From: Candidatus Thalassospirochaeta sargassi | GTDB taxonomy: Bacteria > Spirochaetota > Spirochaetia > UBA9216 | Length of the DNA: 64,000 nucleotides | Assembly (NCBI GenBank): GCA_028532855.1 | Contig: JAQQAL010000035.1 | Coordinates: 61,950-125,949, forward strand | Reading direction: 5' to 3' | Part shown: positions 1 to 7,959 of the stretch, one piece after another | Layout: the number at the start of each line of letters is the position of its first letter | Position numbering within the stretch: position 1 is the stretch's first letter | Notes under the pieces: generated by a model | Seen by the model: only the letters and a program-made list of their open reading frames with translations | The model's database searches: none | Told to the model about the DNA's origin: nothing | Position numbers and translations under genes: made by a program

Positions 1-196
1 CGGCCCAGTAAGCCAGGTCAAACAGAGACCGCCAATAGGAAGGATTGAGGTTTTCAGCAAAGTATTCAGCCTTTGGATCGGCTTCAAGCCGCGGCTGCGC
101 AGCAGGGTTCTGCGCAAAAACAATTTCGTTAAATCCTGCTATAAACAACAGAAATATTAAAAACATCGCCTGAATAAGGATAAGCCTTGTGTTCAT
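1..196 (-). CDS. Secreted protein, N-terminal fragment (cut by window edge)
   Basis: An ATG at 194-196 on the minus strand opens a frame that stays open to the window edge (65 residues seen). It starts MNTRLILIQ, followed by a hydrophobic stretch and a cleavage-like VFAQ, so it reads as a signal peptide around residues 1-29. The mature part starts NPAAQPRLEADPKAEYF. No family is recognisable from this short piece. It is divergent from the permease operon at 326. Confidence 0.6.
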   Translation of the reverse strand, partial: MNTRLILIQAMFLIFLLFIAGFNEIVFAQNPAAQPRLEADPKAEYFAENLNPSYWRSLFDLAYWA

Positions 197-325
197 ATTA
201 ATATAATATCCAAAAAGCTGCATTTCGGCGAGATAATTTCCGAAAAGACAGCAGGCTGTGATAAATATCACATTCATCAAGCCTACAATTATATATGTTT
301 AGCCATCAAACACAACGGAGATTAA

Positions 326-802
326 ATGACCGTAATTCTTATGATCTTAACAGCCGCCGGTTTTCTTATTTTTTCAGTGATAAAGAGCAGGAAAAAGACA
401 AAAGAAGGCGCTAAAATGGCCGGCAAAATGCTGCTTAACACTTTCATAGAGGTAGCCGGAATAATGGCGATTGTAGGCTTGGTACTTGCAGCCCTCCCCC
501 CCGAACTGATCCAGAAGCTGCTTGGCAATGCAAATACAGCACTAAGCACCATATCAGGCGCAATCATCGGAACAGTTACTATAATGCCAGCGATAATTGC
601 CTTTCCGCTTGCCAAGTCACTCTATATAAGCGGTGCACACCTGACAGCAGTTGCCCCCTTCCTGACAACTCTCACGATGGCAGGACTTGCCACAATGCCG
701 GTAGAGGTTGAACACTTCGGAAAACGATTCACCATCGTTAGAAACGGCCTCAGTTTTGTGGCAGCATTGGCTATTGCGTTCATGATGGGAGTTTTCCTAT
801 GA
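326..802 (+). CDS. Split permease, N-terminal half (DUF318/ArsP-like)
   Basis: This 158-residue membrane protein has about four hydrophobic segments: one at the N-terminus, then a basic loop (KSRKKTKEGAK), then three more. It resembles one half of the predicted permease family PF03773 (DUF318, which includes ArsP), whose usual members carry both halves on one chain. A GGAG-type site (acggag) precedes the ATG. The stop overlaps the next gene by 4 nt (ATGA), so the halves are probably translated together and assemble. The substrate is unknown; metalloid or organo-metalloid export is known for some relatives only. Confidence 0.65.
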   Translation: MTVILMILTAAGFLIFSVIKSRKKTKEGAKMAGKMLLNTFIEVAGIMAIVGLVLAALPPELIQKLLGNANTALSTISGAIIGTVTIMPAIIAFPLAKSLYISGAHLTAVAPFLTTLTMAGLATMPVEVEHFGKRFTIVRNGLSFVAALAIAFMMGVFL

Positions 803-1467
803 GCTGCACGTTTAAAAAATTCAAATTCATTATTGCGGCAATAATCCTCTATACAATAGTTTTTTTCCTGCGTAACGATATATTTACCGCCGCATTAAGT
901 TTCACCGGGGATTTTATAATTGAAATGCTGCAGGTGCTTCCCCCGGTGCTGATCATCACGGCGATGATGAGCGTCTGGGTTCCGGCTGAAACTATCAAAA
1001 AGGGACTGGGTTCTGCATCCGGTTTTAAAGGAAAGATAATTTCACTGCTTATAGGCTCTGTTTCAGCAGGCCCCATATACGCGGCTTTTCCGGCGACTCT
1101 TATGCTGTATAAAAAGGGAGCAAGTATTTCAAACCTTGTGATTATTCTCAGTTCGTGGGCTGTAATCAAGGTTCCCATGCTCTTAGTAGAGACAAAGTTC
1201 CTGGGCTTCAAGTTTACGATAATCCGACTGCTGTTCACAATCCCTGCAATTCTGCTGATGAGTATGGCAACTGAAAAACTTGTTTCACGTAAAATGATTA
1301 TTAACCGTGATGATAAAGAGAATGAGAAGATCACTCTCCCTGAGATGAACTGCGGTGCATGCGGCTGCAAAAACTGCGCTGAATTCAGAAGAGCTGTTAT
1401 TGATATGGAGAGAAAAATAGAAGAGTGCGCCTTCCTTAATATATCAGCAGAAACAGACCCCGCATGA
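799..1467 (+). CDS. Split permease, C-terminal half with 4Fe-4S tail
   Basis: This 222-residue protein has five or so membrane segments over residues 1-160, then a soluble tail. The tail reads LPEMNCGACGCKNCAEF, with another Cys about 17 residues on (EECAF). The CGxCGxxxC...C spacing matches the PF04060-type 4Fe-4S domain (RnfB/CO-dehydrogenase corrinoid protein type). What is seen is the cysteine pattern; cluster binding is inferred. A cytosolic Fe-S tail on a permease suggests redox sensing or electron-linked transport. The gene is coupled on both sides by ATGA overlaps, to the other half and to the regulator. Confidence 0.65.
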   Translation: MSCTFKKFKFIIAAIILYTIVFFLRNDIFTAALSFTGDFIIEMLQVLPPVLIITAMMSVWVPAETIKKGLGSASGFKGKIISLLIGSVSAGPIYAAFPATLMLYKKGASISNLVIILSSWAVIKVPMLLVETKFLGFKFTIIRLLFTIPAILLMSMATEKLVSRKMIINRDDKENEKITLPEMNCGACGCKNCAEFRRAVIDMERKIEECAFLNISAETDPA

Positions 1468-2099
1468 ATAAAAAGGGGGCGGGTCGTAAAATCGCCGAAC
1501 CCGTGTTACAATCTGCCGTGGGAAATAATATTTTTAGAAACGGCAGAATAATCGAACTCACAGAGGGCGAAGTACTGCACAATGAACACGAGAGCTGCAA
1601 GGCACTCGGAAGAGTAGAAAGCGGCAGACTAAGACTGACCCGCCAATTATCCTCCGGCCGTGAAATAATACTCAAAGAATTCAGTCCCGGAGAAATTTTC
1701 GCCGAGCTGATAGTTTTTACCGGAGCGCAATATCCCGGATGGCTGATAGCAACGGAGAAGACAACTGTATTAGAGGTTGAACGCAAAAGGGTAATAGAAC
1801 ATCTTAAAGACCATGATTCACTGCTCGAGTTTATCACAGGGATTTCCGCCAAACTGAATAATCTTACCAGCAAAATAGAAATAATGTCGTTTAAAACAGT
1901 GCAGCAGAAAATTGCCTATTGTATTCTGATGAACGGAAGCCTCCCACTTCCTTCAGTGACCCGAACGGCAGACTACCTTGGCTGCAGCAGGGAGGCTCTC
2001 TCAAGAGCCATTTCCGAACTTGAGCATTCAGGCGCAATCACCAGAGCATCCGGCAGCCTCACCACGAAAAATGAAAGGCTGCTGGAAGAATTGATCTGA
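1464..2099 (+). CDS. Crp/Fnr-family transcriptional regulator
   Basis: The 211-residue protein has an N-terminal cyclic-nucleotide-type beta-roll (residues about 25-125; SGRLRLTRQLSSGREIILKE) and a C-terminal winged helix with the recognition helix near GCSREALSRAISELE. The N-terminal cysteine cluster of FNR is absent, so it is not a canonical Fe-S FNR. It is the third gene of the operon, overlapping the permease by 4 nt, and probably controls it. Ligand unknown; relatives of this type include cNMP, CO, NO and redox sensors. Confidence 0.8.
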   Translation: MNKKGAGRKIAEPVLQSAVGNNIFRNGRIIELTEGEVLHNEHESCKALGRVESGRLRLTRQLSSGREIILKEFSPGEIFAELIVFTGAQYPGWLIATEKTTVLEVERKRVIEHLKDHDSLLEFITGISAKLNNLTSKIEIMSFKTVQQKIAYCILMNGSLPLPSVTRTADYLGCSREALSRAISELEHSGAITRASGSLTTKNERLLEELI

Positions 2100-2130
2100 T
2101 TCAGGCTGTTAAATAATAAAAAATAAAAAA

Positions 2131-2171
2131 GCCCGCCGGATGAAAGGTCTCCCCTACATGACCAGGCGGGC
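2131..2171 (-). terminator. Rho-independent terminator of the NCS1 gene
   Basis: The 7-bp arms gcccgcc (2131-2137) and ggcgggc (2165-2171) enclose a 27-nt loop. On the minus strand the stem is followed by a T-rich run (TTTTTTATTTTTT), 30 nt beyond the NCS1 stop codon. The long loop is unusual. Confidence 0.65.
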
Positions 2172-2201
2172 TGAATATAGTATTTTTTCCTGAATCGAAA
2201 A

Positions 2202-3704
2202 TTATCTTTCGGTTATTGAGGCCTCTTCTTCGTCGCTTACCAGTGAGGAAGAATCACTTTTCATCATAAGCGGATAAAGAATGACTGCGAGAATGAACCC
2301 GACAAGAATCCCGTTTTCAGTAAGACGGGCAAAAATAGTAACATCTGGAAAAATCTTCCCGAGAACAACAACAAAACCGCAGATGGCCCAGGTTAATACT
2401 GCCTTCCAGTTGAAACCGTTTTTATACCAATATCTCCCCTGGTCGCCCTGGAACAGGCCGGTGAGGTCCAGCTTCTTTTTTCTGAAAATGTAGTAGTCGG
2501 CTACATAAATACCGGCCAGCGGCCCAAGAAATAAACCATAGGTTCCGAGCCATCCGAAAATGTAAGCGCCGGCTGAAGAGAGAAGCCTCCAGGGCATGAT
2601 GGCAACACCCAGAACACCTGTTATCAGCGCGCCTATACGGTATGAAAGCCTTTTCGGGCTGATGTTGGAAATTCCGTTTGCGGGTGCAACAACATTGGCA
2701 GCGATATTGGTTGTCATGGTAGCAACAACAACACCAACGGCACCGAGTATTGCGGCGACGGGACTGCCGAGCCTTGCAATAACACCTGTCGGATCCCAGA
2801 TGAACTCACCGAAAATAATCTTTGTGGCGCCTGTTACTAGAACTCCCGCAAACGCGAAAAGCGTCATTGTTGTCGGCAGCCCAAGAAGCTGCCCCATAAA
2901 CTGCTGCCTCTGCGTTTTCGCATATCGACTGAAGTCGGGAATATTTAACGCAAGGGTTGCCCAGAATGCGATATTACCGCCCAGGCCGGGGAGAAAGATT
3001 CTCCAGAACTGCCCCTTTACATAGGTTGCCGGCAGGTTGAAGATATCTCCTACAGTGCCACCCATGTTCTTTACAGTAACTATAGCCCAGATAACAAGAC
3101 AGGCGGTAAGAACACCGAGTAACGGAGCACCCCATGATTCGAGGGACTTGATGGCATCAGGGCCCTTCCATGCGATAAATACGCTGAAACCCCAAAAGAT
3201 AAAAAACGAAACCCAGACACTTCCAGCCCATGCTGCCCAGCTTGCACTGATTGAACCTACAACCGTATCAAGCGCAGCGCCGCCAATCCAGCACTGAATA
3301 CCGAACCATCCGGCAGCAACTATCGCCCTGGCTATTGATGCAAGATGTGCCCCCTTGGGACCGAAGGAAAGCCTTGCAAAAACCGGAAACGGTATACCAT
3401 ACTTTGTACCTGCATGTGAGTTAAGCTGCATCGGAATAAGAACAATAAGGTTTCCGATCATGATGTTAAGAAGAGCCTGCCACCAGCTGAGGCCTGCAGC
3501 CATGAGGCCTGAGGCCATCATGTAGGTAGGAATACATACCGCCATTCCCACCCAGAGTGTAGCAATGTGATATGTACCCCAGGTACGCTCTTTGAGCTTT
3601 GTTGGAGCCAAATCCTCATTATAATATTTACTGTTTTTTACAATTTTTTCACCGGAATCGGATAGCTCATAAAGACCGCCGACTTCCTTTTGATGTTTAC
3701 TCAT
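2202..3704 (-). CDS. NCS1-family nucleobase:cation symporter
   Basis: The 500-residue protein has about 12 hydrophobic segments and the NCS1 pattern: an N-terminal NEDLAPTKLKERTW, WVGMAVCIPTYMMASGL in the first helix, and WFGIQCWIGG in the third. Known members import cytosine, uracil, allantoin, hydantoins or thiamine-type substrates with H+ or Na+. The substrate cannot be read here. RBS GGAGG lies 7 nt before the ATG. It is monocistronic, with a terminator downstream and a repeat-containing upstream region. Confidence 0.88.
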   Translation of the reverse strand: MSKHQKEVGGLYELSDSGEKIVKNSKYYNEDLAPTKLKERTWGTYHIATLWVGMAVCIPTYMMASGLMAAGLSWWQALLNIMIGNLIVLIPMQLNSHAGTKYGIPFPVFARLSFGPKGAHLASIARAIVAAGWFGIQCWIGGAALDTVVGSISASWAAWAGSVWVSFFIFWGFSVFIAWKGPDAIKSLESWGAPLLGVLTACLVIWAIVTVKNMGGTVGDIFNLPATYVKGQFWRIFLPGLGGNIAFWATLALNIPDFSRYAKTQRQQFMGQLLGLPTTMTLFAFAGVLVTGATKIIFGEFIWDPTGVIARLGSPVAAILGAVGVVVATMTTNIAANVVAPANGISNISPKRLSYRIGALITGVLGVAIMPWRLLSSAGAYIFGWLGTYGLFLGPLAGIYVADYYIFRKKKLDLTGLFQGDQGRYWYKNGFNWKAVLTWAICGFVVVLGKIFPDVTIFARLTENGILVGFILAVILYPLMMKSDSSSLVSDEEEASITER

Positions 3705-3755
3705 GAATCCTCCATTCGAGCTACATAATTTAGCAATTAGAGGACATTCTAAGGC

Positions 3756-3837
3756 ATGTTTGCGTTATCAGTCAACAAATTTTTTGTTATATCATACAAC
3801 ATTACTCATGAATAATGAGTTTTATGTTTGCGTCAAC
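3756..3837 (-). promoter_or_regulatory. Candidate operator repeats upstream of the NCS1 gene
   Basis: The 10-bp motif atgtttgcgt occurs twice, at 3756-3765 and 3824-3833, 68 bp apart. At the second copy it extends to TGTTTGCGTCAACA, a near-palindrome with central CG, which resembles LacI-family operators. At the first copy the half-sites TGTTTGCGT and TCAACA are separated by a few extra bases. The protein that binds is not identified. Confidence 0.3.
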
Positions 3838-3938
3838 ATTTTTAATATTGTATAATTTCAGTTTATTGACAAGTTGCCGGGTTTGGATTTTATAAAATAA
3901 GATGAATCAGACATGACTAATAGAGCATTTTGTACACT

Positions 3939-4805
3939 CTATACCAAAATCAATTCAGCAGACTCAGGGTCTTCCAGATTAATCCGCACTATTGTAAGGT
4001 TTCCGCCTTCATTAGCACCATTGATGCATACAGTGCGTCCAATTTTCTGCATCCAGGCCTCACTCATCCTGGAGGATTCGTGAATGTGTCCGTGTAGGGT
4101 AAGCAGCGGCTGTTTTTCTTCAATGAATTTCTGGACTGCTATGCTTCCAAGGTGTTTATCTACCGGAACATGCTCAATAATATCATATTTTATATCACCA
4201 AGATCAAGATTTGTATCATAAGGAGGAGTGTGAAAAAGAAAAACAGCGTTTTCCATTGAATCATTTTCAGTCAAAGACCAGAGATCTTCCTTTATAGTTT
4301 TCCATTTTTTCTCATGCTCCCTTACAGGAAAAGATCGCACCCCTTCCTCAGGGCTTACACAACCAATATCGGTGTAGCGTGAAACATCATAGCGCTCCCA
4401 ATCTTTAAGCATAAAGGGCGTAGGCGGGACATAGTTGTAACCGAATAGCAGAAAATCTGAGATCATAATCTTGCGATTGTGAAGATAAGTCCAGAGATCA
4501 TCAGATCCTCCATCTATCAGAGCTGATTCGAAATATCGGGGATCATCATTTCCCATAATCATAAATATTTTGGGGTATTTAGGACCAAGAGAATTCTTTA
4601 AATCTAAAAAATTCTTCTTTAAAAATCCATTAATAAAATCAGTATCACCGGGTAAATTAGAATTGCCCGGACGCATAAATGGAGGAAACAAATCCCCCCC
4701 GATGAGTAAGATATCAGGAGGATTTTTTTTTAGTTGCTCAAAGAGTGATATATATTGTTTCTTCCGTCCATGCAGATCAGTGACAAAGTATATTTCAAGC
4801 ATCAT
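3939..4805 (-). CDS. Metallophosphoesterase (calcineurin-like)
   Basis: The 288-residue protein has the metallophosphoesterase motifs in order: DLHG (residues 10-13), GGDL (about 36-39), GNDD (a GNHD variant, about residue 105), HTPP (about 192) and GHIH (about 240). No signal peptide is seen, so it is cytosolic. Its ATG lies inside the end of the PEP/pyruvate-binding gene (11-nt overlap), which indicates translational coupling and shared use. The substrate is unknown; hydrolysis of a nucleotide or phosphoprotein made by the upstream genes is only an inference. Confidence 0.85.
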   Translation of the reverse strand: MMLEIYFVTDLHGRKKQYISLFEQLKKNPPDILLIGGDLFPPFMRPGNSNLPGDTDFINGFLKKNFLDLKNSLGPKYPKIFMIMGNDDPRYFESALIDGGSDDLWTYLHNRKIMISDFLLFGYNYVPPTPFMLKDWERYDVSRYTDIGCVSPEEGVRSFPVREHEKKWKTIKEDLWSLTENDSMENAVFLFHTPPYDTNLDLGDIKYDIIEHVPVDKHLGSIAVQKFIEEKQPLLTLHGHIHESSRMSEAWMQKIGRTVCINGANEGGNLTIVRINLEDPESAELILV

Positions 4806-7800
4806 CTTTTCCGATGATCAATTTTCTTGCTGCATCTGTTACGGCATCAATTTTTACAGCCATACTTGTTTTTTGTTCAATATCAAAATCCGTAATATAG
4901 TGTATATCCAGTAGTTTCTCTGTTTTGTATCCGGTGCGCAGATAGTTCATCCTCCCCAGGCATCTGCTCCAGCCGTCCAACCACTTTGAGAGAAGCTTCT
5001 TTTTCTCCGGCTCACCAGTAATATGGATCAGCAGATCAATATCACTCATTGGTCCGGCTGTAGCATTCTTTGTAGATCCAATTATATAAATTGCATTAAC
5101 ACCGAACTCATCCGGGTTAATGCCAGCTGCAATTGTTTCTGCCATGGAATACCTCCATGTCCAGAAATCTTCTTTTTTTACATCCGGGTGTGAATATACA
5201 TCATATGTACTTTCATGTGTTGTAGGCTCCGCGAATAAAGCTATAGCCTCATTTATCTCCTCGTTAAGAAGGACTCTCAATATTTTACCATCATTTTCTT
5301 TTTTTAAATCTGTAACAAATACAACATCAGCCAGATCAGAGAATTCAGGCAGGATATCGCTCAACATATTTTTTGAACGGGTTAATACTGCGTCTTTGAA
5401 GATGACATTGGAATCATCCGGATACAGCGGTAAATATTTAATTGAAGCTTCCACAAGATCCTGGAAAAAATGAGTCCCGAATGATACCTCAGGAACGTAA
5501 TCTCCTTTTTTCCGTGCAATCTCAATTAACATAGCAGTGTTATTTATATCAGAATAATTTACTTTCACACCCATTTTTATATCACCCCGGCTGCCCCATC
5601 GGCCAGGCCCCATCAGGATAAAACACCTTCGGGGCAGTACCGAATTAAGTTTTCCAACAGCTCTTCCAACCCGTTCAAGCTTTTTCAAGGAAGATATCGA
5701 ATTGTACGATTCAGGATCTATATAAACAGTATATTCAATGTTATCCACTAAGCCGTTTGTAACAAACTTCTTGGCTGTAAAGAGAATATCATTCTCATCC
5801 AAATCCATAGGTATAGGCTGAGGGAGACTGGCAGAAGAACCGGCTTGAGGTCTGCACTGAAGCAGGTAAAGCTGATTTTTACTGTAAGCAAACTCTATGT
5901 CAACTATCGTATCAAGACGGTTGTTGAGCTCATCTAAGACATTTTTTAGATTTTTAATAAGATCTGTACTCTCTATAAATGGTTCAAGAGTGAAAAAAAG
6001 AGCATCCTTTTCACCATCAATCTGATATCGGTTTTTACTTTTAAAAAGGTCATCTTCATATACAGAAAATAATTTTTCAATGTCAGGATAAGAACCTGAA
6101 TTATTTTTAATTAATTCATTCAAGTTCACAGTTTCAAATGAATTTTCCTTAAGATTAATGACGTCTATTTTTCCCGGTGAATATTTTATGGCTTCCGACG
6201 GTATTGGATTCACTTTTAATCCGGGGTTAGCAGGACATATTAAAACCGGATAATCATCACTTAGTCTATCGACAGCACGAGTACCAAGCCCCGGCACAAT
6301 CCGCAGCAAACCATCTTCCTTTTTAATCTTTGGAGACCAGCGATATTCATTATATCCAAATCCAACACCGGCAAATGACGGGAAAAAGTAATCCCCAACT
6401 TTTTCACCGACAACCTCCTGAATAATAATTGCCATCTCTTCATGAAACTCGAGGAGCTTGTGTTCCTTGCGATATTCAATAGGATCCGGTGAAAAAGTCG
6501 AAGCATATATTTCTGCAATTGCATCAAGGACATCTGTGAGACGTTCCTCTTTTGTTCCCTGATTAGCCAGAAAAAGACTTTTATATTTTCCGGAGAATGC
6601 AGAACCGAATCTATCTTCCAAAAGGCTGGAGCTTCTCACGATAATAGGCTTTTCTCCAAAGTCCTCAATTGCCATTGAAAGATTGTTAACCAAATCAAGA
6701 GGAAAATCTGAATTCTTAAAAATCTGGACAAGGTTAGTATATTCGGCACGGATCTCTTCAAGGCTCTTGTATTTTTGCTCCATCACTTCCTCAAGATTAT
6801 TGAAATAAATAAACTTAAGCATGTAATCTGAAGATACATACCAGGTATGTGGAATACTTACCTTTATACCAGCCTTTTTTAGAAACTGCCATGCAATAAA
6901 AAGCCCGGCACTTTTGCCTCCCAACTTTCCATGGCTGTTGTTCGGATAAATAGAATGCTGCATGATTGAATAAAAATCACTGATGTCAATATGTTCTCGC
7001 GCTGATCTAATAAACTCTATTTGCTCGGTAAAAATACGCTGTATGAATAATGCATTGATATTTGTCCTTGAATAACTTGAAATTTCAACATTAGCAAGAT
7101 TTAAATGATGAAACCTGGAGATCGCGGCAGCAATTTCAGATAGTGGTGAATTTGTATTTTCCAGAACGTTTACCAGGAATCCTGTTTTATCTTCTTTTAT
7201 CCAGTTATTTAAATAAGATGTTATTTCTTCAGCAGATAGATTATCAGATGCAATTTTAAAAATGTGCTGATCAAATTTATCATAAAGCTCAAAATTAATT
7301 TTCAAACTTGGTATATTTATATCCCTTTCTGTCGGGATATTGTCACAAGTTTTGTTAATGCCGAGACAACCCAATACATTTTGAGCATCCTCAACTCCTA
7401 GTAGACAAAGACGATTCAGCATTCTCCTTGAAAGCTTATTAAAAAGCTTGCTATCCATCTTCTCTACGAGTTCAAGAATAATCATCCAGTCCGGTTTTTT
7501 ATTAGAATCAAGATCAGATTTTGCTATCTCCCATTGCGATATAGTAGACTGCAAATCCTGCTGGTAAAGGAAATTCTCTATCCGTTCTGCTATTGTATTC
7601 AGCAATTGCTGTTCTTCAGGAAGAAAAGGGTTTGTAATGTGAACACTCTCATCGTTATAGTGCACCTCAACCTCACCAACTGGTTTACCACGCAGATTTA
7701 ATTTAGCACTCTGAACCCAGCTGGATGCTGAGAAATTTTCTGAAACAAATGTATCTTTAGCATAATTAATTCTCACCGAACAAAGAGATGGAAATTGCCA

Positions 7801-7959
7801 GCCTGAAGCTATTACGTTGACCAGTTTTTCAAATACATCATTTATATTCTGCTGTTCCCTGTTAACTATTTTCTTAACAAGGTAAAGGCATTCAAGCTCT
7901 TTAGCACGTTCATGTAATTGGTGTACCAGTGTACTATCTTCAAATTCCAGCTCACTCAT
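4795..7959 (-). CDS. Sensor + PEP/pyruvate-binding + nucleotidyltransferase fusion
   Basis: The 1054-residue protein has several modules. Residues 1-135 start LHERAKELECLYLVKKIV and look like a coiled coil plus GAF-like domain. An ATP-grasp PPDK N-terminal (PF01326-like) domain runs from KLGGKSAGL (about 345) through VRSSSLLEDRFGSAFSGKY (about 440) to LLQCRPQA (about 696). A conserved module with GPGRWGSRGD (about 780) and SFGTHFFQDL follows. A C-terminal nucleotidyltransferase contains YIIGSTKN and SDIDLLI (about 955-975), the GS...DxD pattern. The PPDK/PpsA swivelling domain with its catalytic His (GGxTSHAAI type) is not seen, nor the PEP-binding barrel, so it is not an ordinary PEP synthase. 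RBS AAGGAG lies before the ATG, and it overlaps the upstream paralogue by 8 nt. Confidence 0.72.
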   Translation of the reverse strand: MSELEFEDSTLVHQLHERAKELECLYLVKKIVNREQQNINDVFEKLVNVIASGWQFPSLCSVRINYAKDTFVSENFSASSWVQSAKLNLRGKPVGEVEVHYNDESVHITNPFLPEEQQLLNTIAERIENFLYQQDLQSTISQWEIAKSDLDSNKKPDWMIILELVEKMDSKLFNKLSRRMLNRLCLLGVEDAQNVLGCLGINKTCDNIPTERDINIPSLKINFELYDKFDQHIFKIASDNLSAEEITSYLNNWIKEDKTGFLVNVLENTNSPLSEIAAAISRFHHLNLANVEISSYSRTNINALFIQRIFTEQIEFIRSAREHIDISDFYSIMQHSIYPNNSHGKLGGKSAGLFIAWQFLKKAGIKVSIPHTWYVSSDYMLKFIYFNNLEEVMEQKYKSLEEIRAEYTNLVQIFKNSDFPLDLVNNLSMAIEDFGEKPIIVRSSSLLEDRFGSAFSGKYKSLFLANQGTKEERLTDVLDAIAEIYASTFSPDPIEYRKEHKLLEFHEEMAIIIQEVVGEKVGDYFFPSFAGVGFGYNEYRWSPKIKKEDGLLRIVPGLGTRAVDRLSDDYPVLICPANPGLKVNPIPSEAIKYSPGKIDVINLKENSFETVNLNELIKNNSGSYPDIEKLFSVYEDDLFKSKNRYQIDGEKDALFFTLEPFIESTDLIKNLKNVLDELNNRLDTIVDIEFAYSKNQLYLLQCRPQAGSSASLPQPIPMDLDENDILFTAKKFVTNGLVDNIEYTVYIDPESYNSISSLKKLERVGRAVGKLNSVLPRRCFILMGPGRWGSRGDIKMGVKVNYSDINNTAMLIEIARKKGDYVPEVSFGTHFFQDLVEASIKYLPLYPDDSNVIFKDAVLTRSKNMLSDILPEFSDLADVVFVTDLKKENDGKILRVLLNEEINEAIALFAEPTTHESTYDVYSHPDVKKEDFWTWRYSMAETIAAGINPDEFGVNAIYIIGSTKNATAGPMSDIDLLIHITGEPEKKKLLSKWLDGWSRCLGRMNYLRTGYKTEKLLDIHYITDFDIEQKTSMAVKIDAVTDAARKLIIGKDDA

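Noticed and set aside
849..1370. Long antisense open frame opposite the second permease half
   Set aside because: It lies wholly within a well-supported membrane protein gene, has no RBS and no recognisable features.
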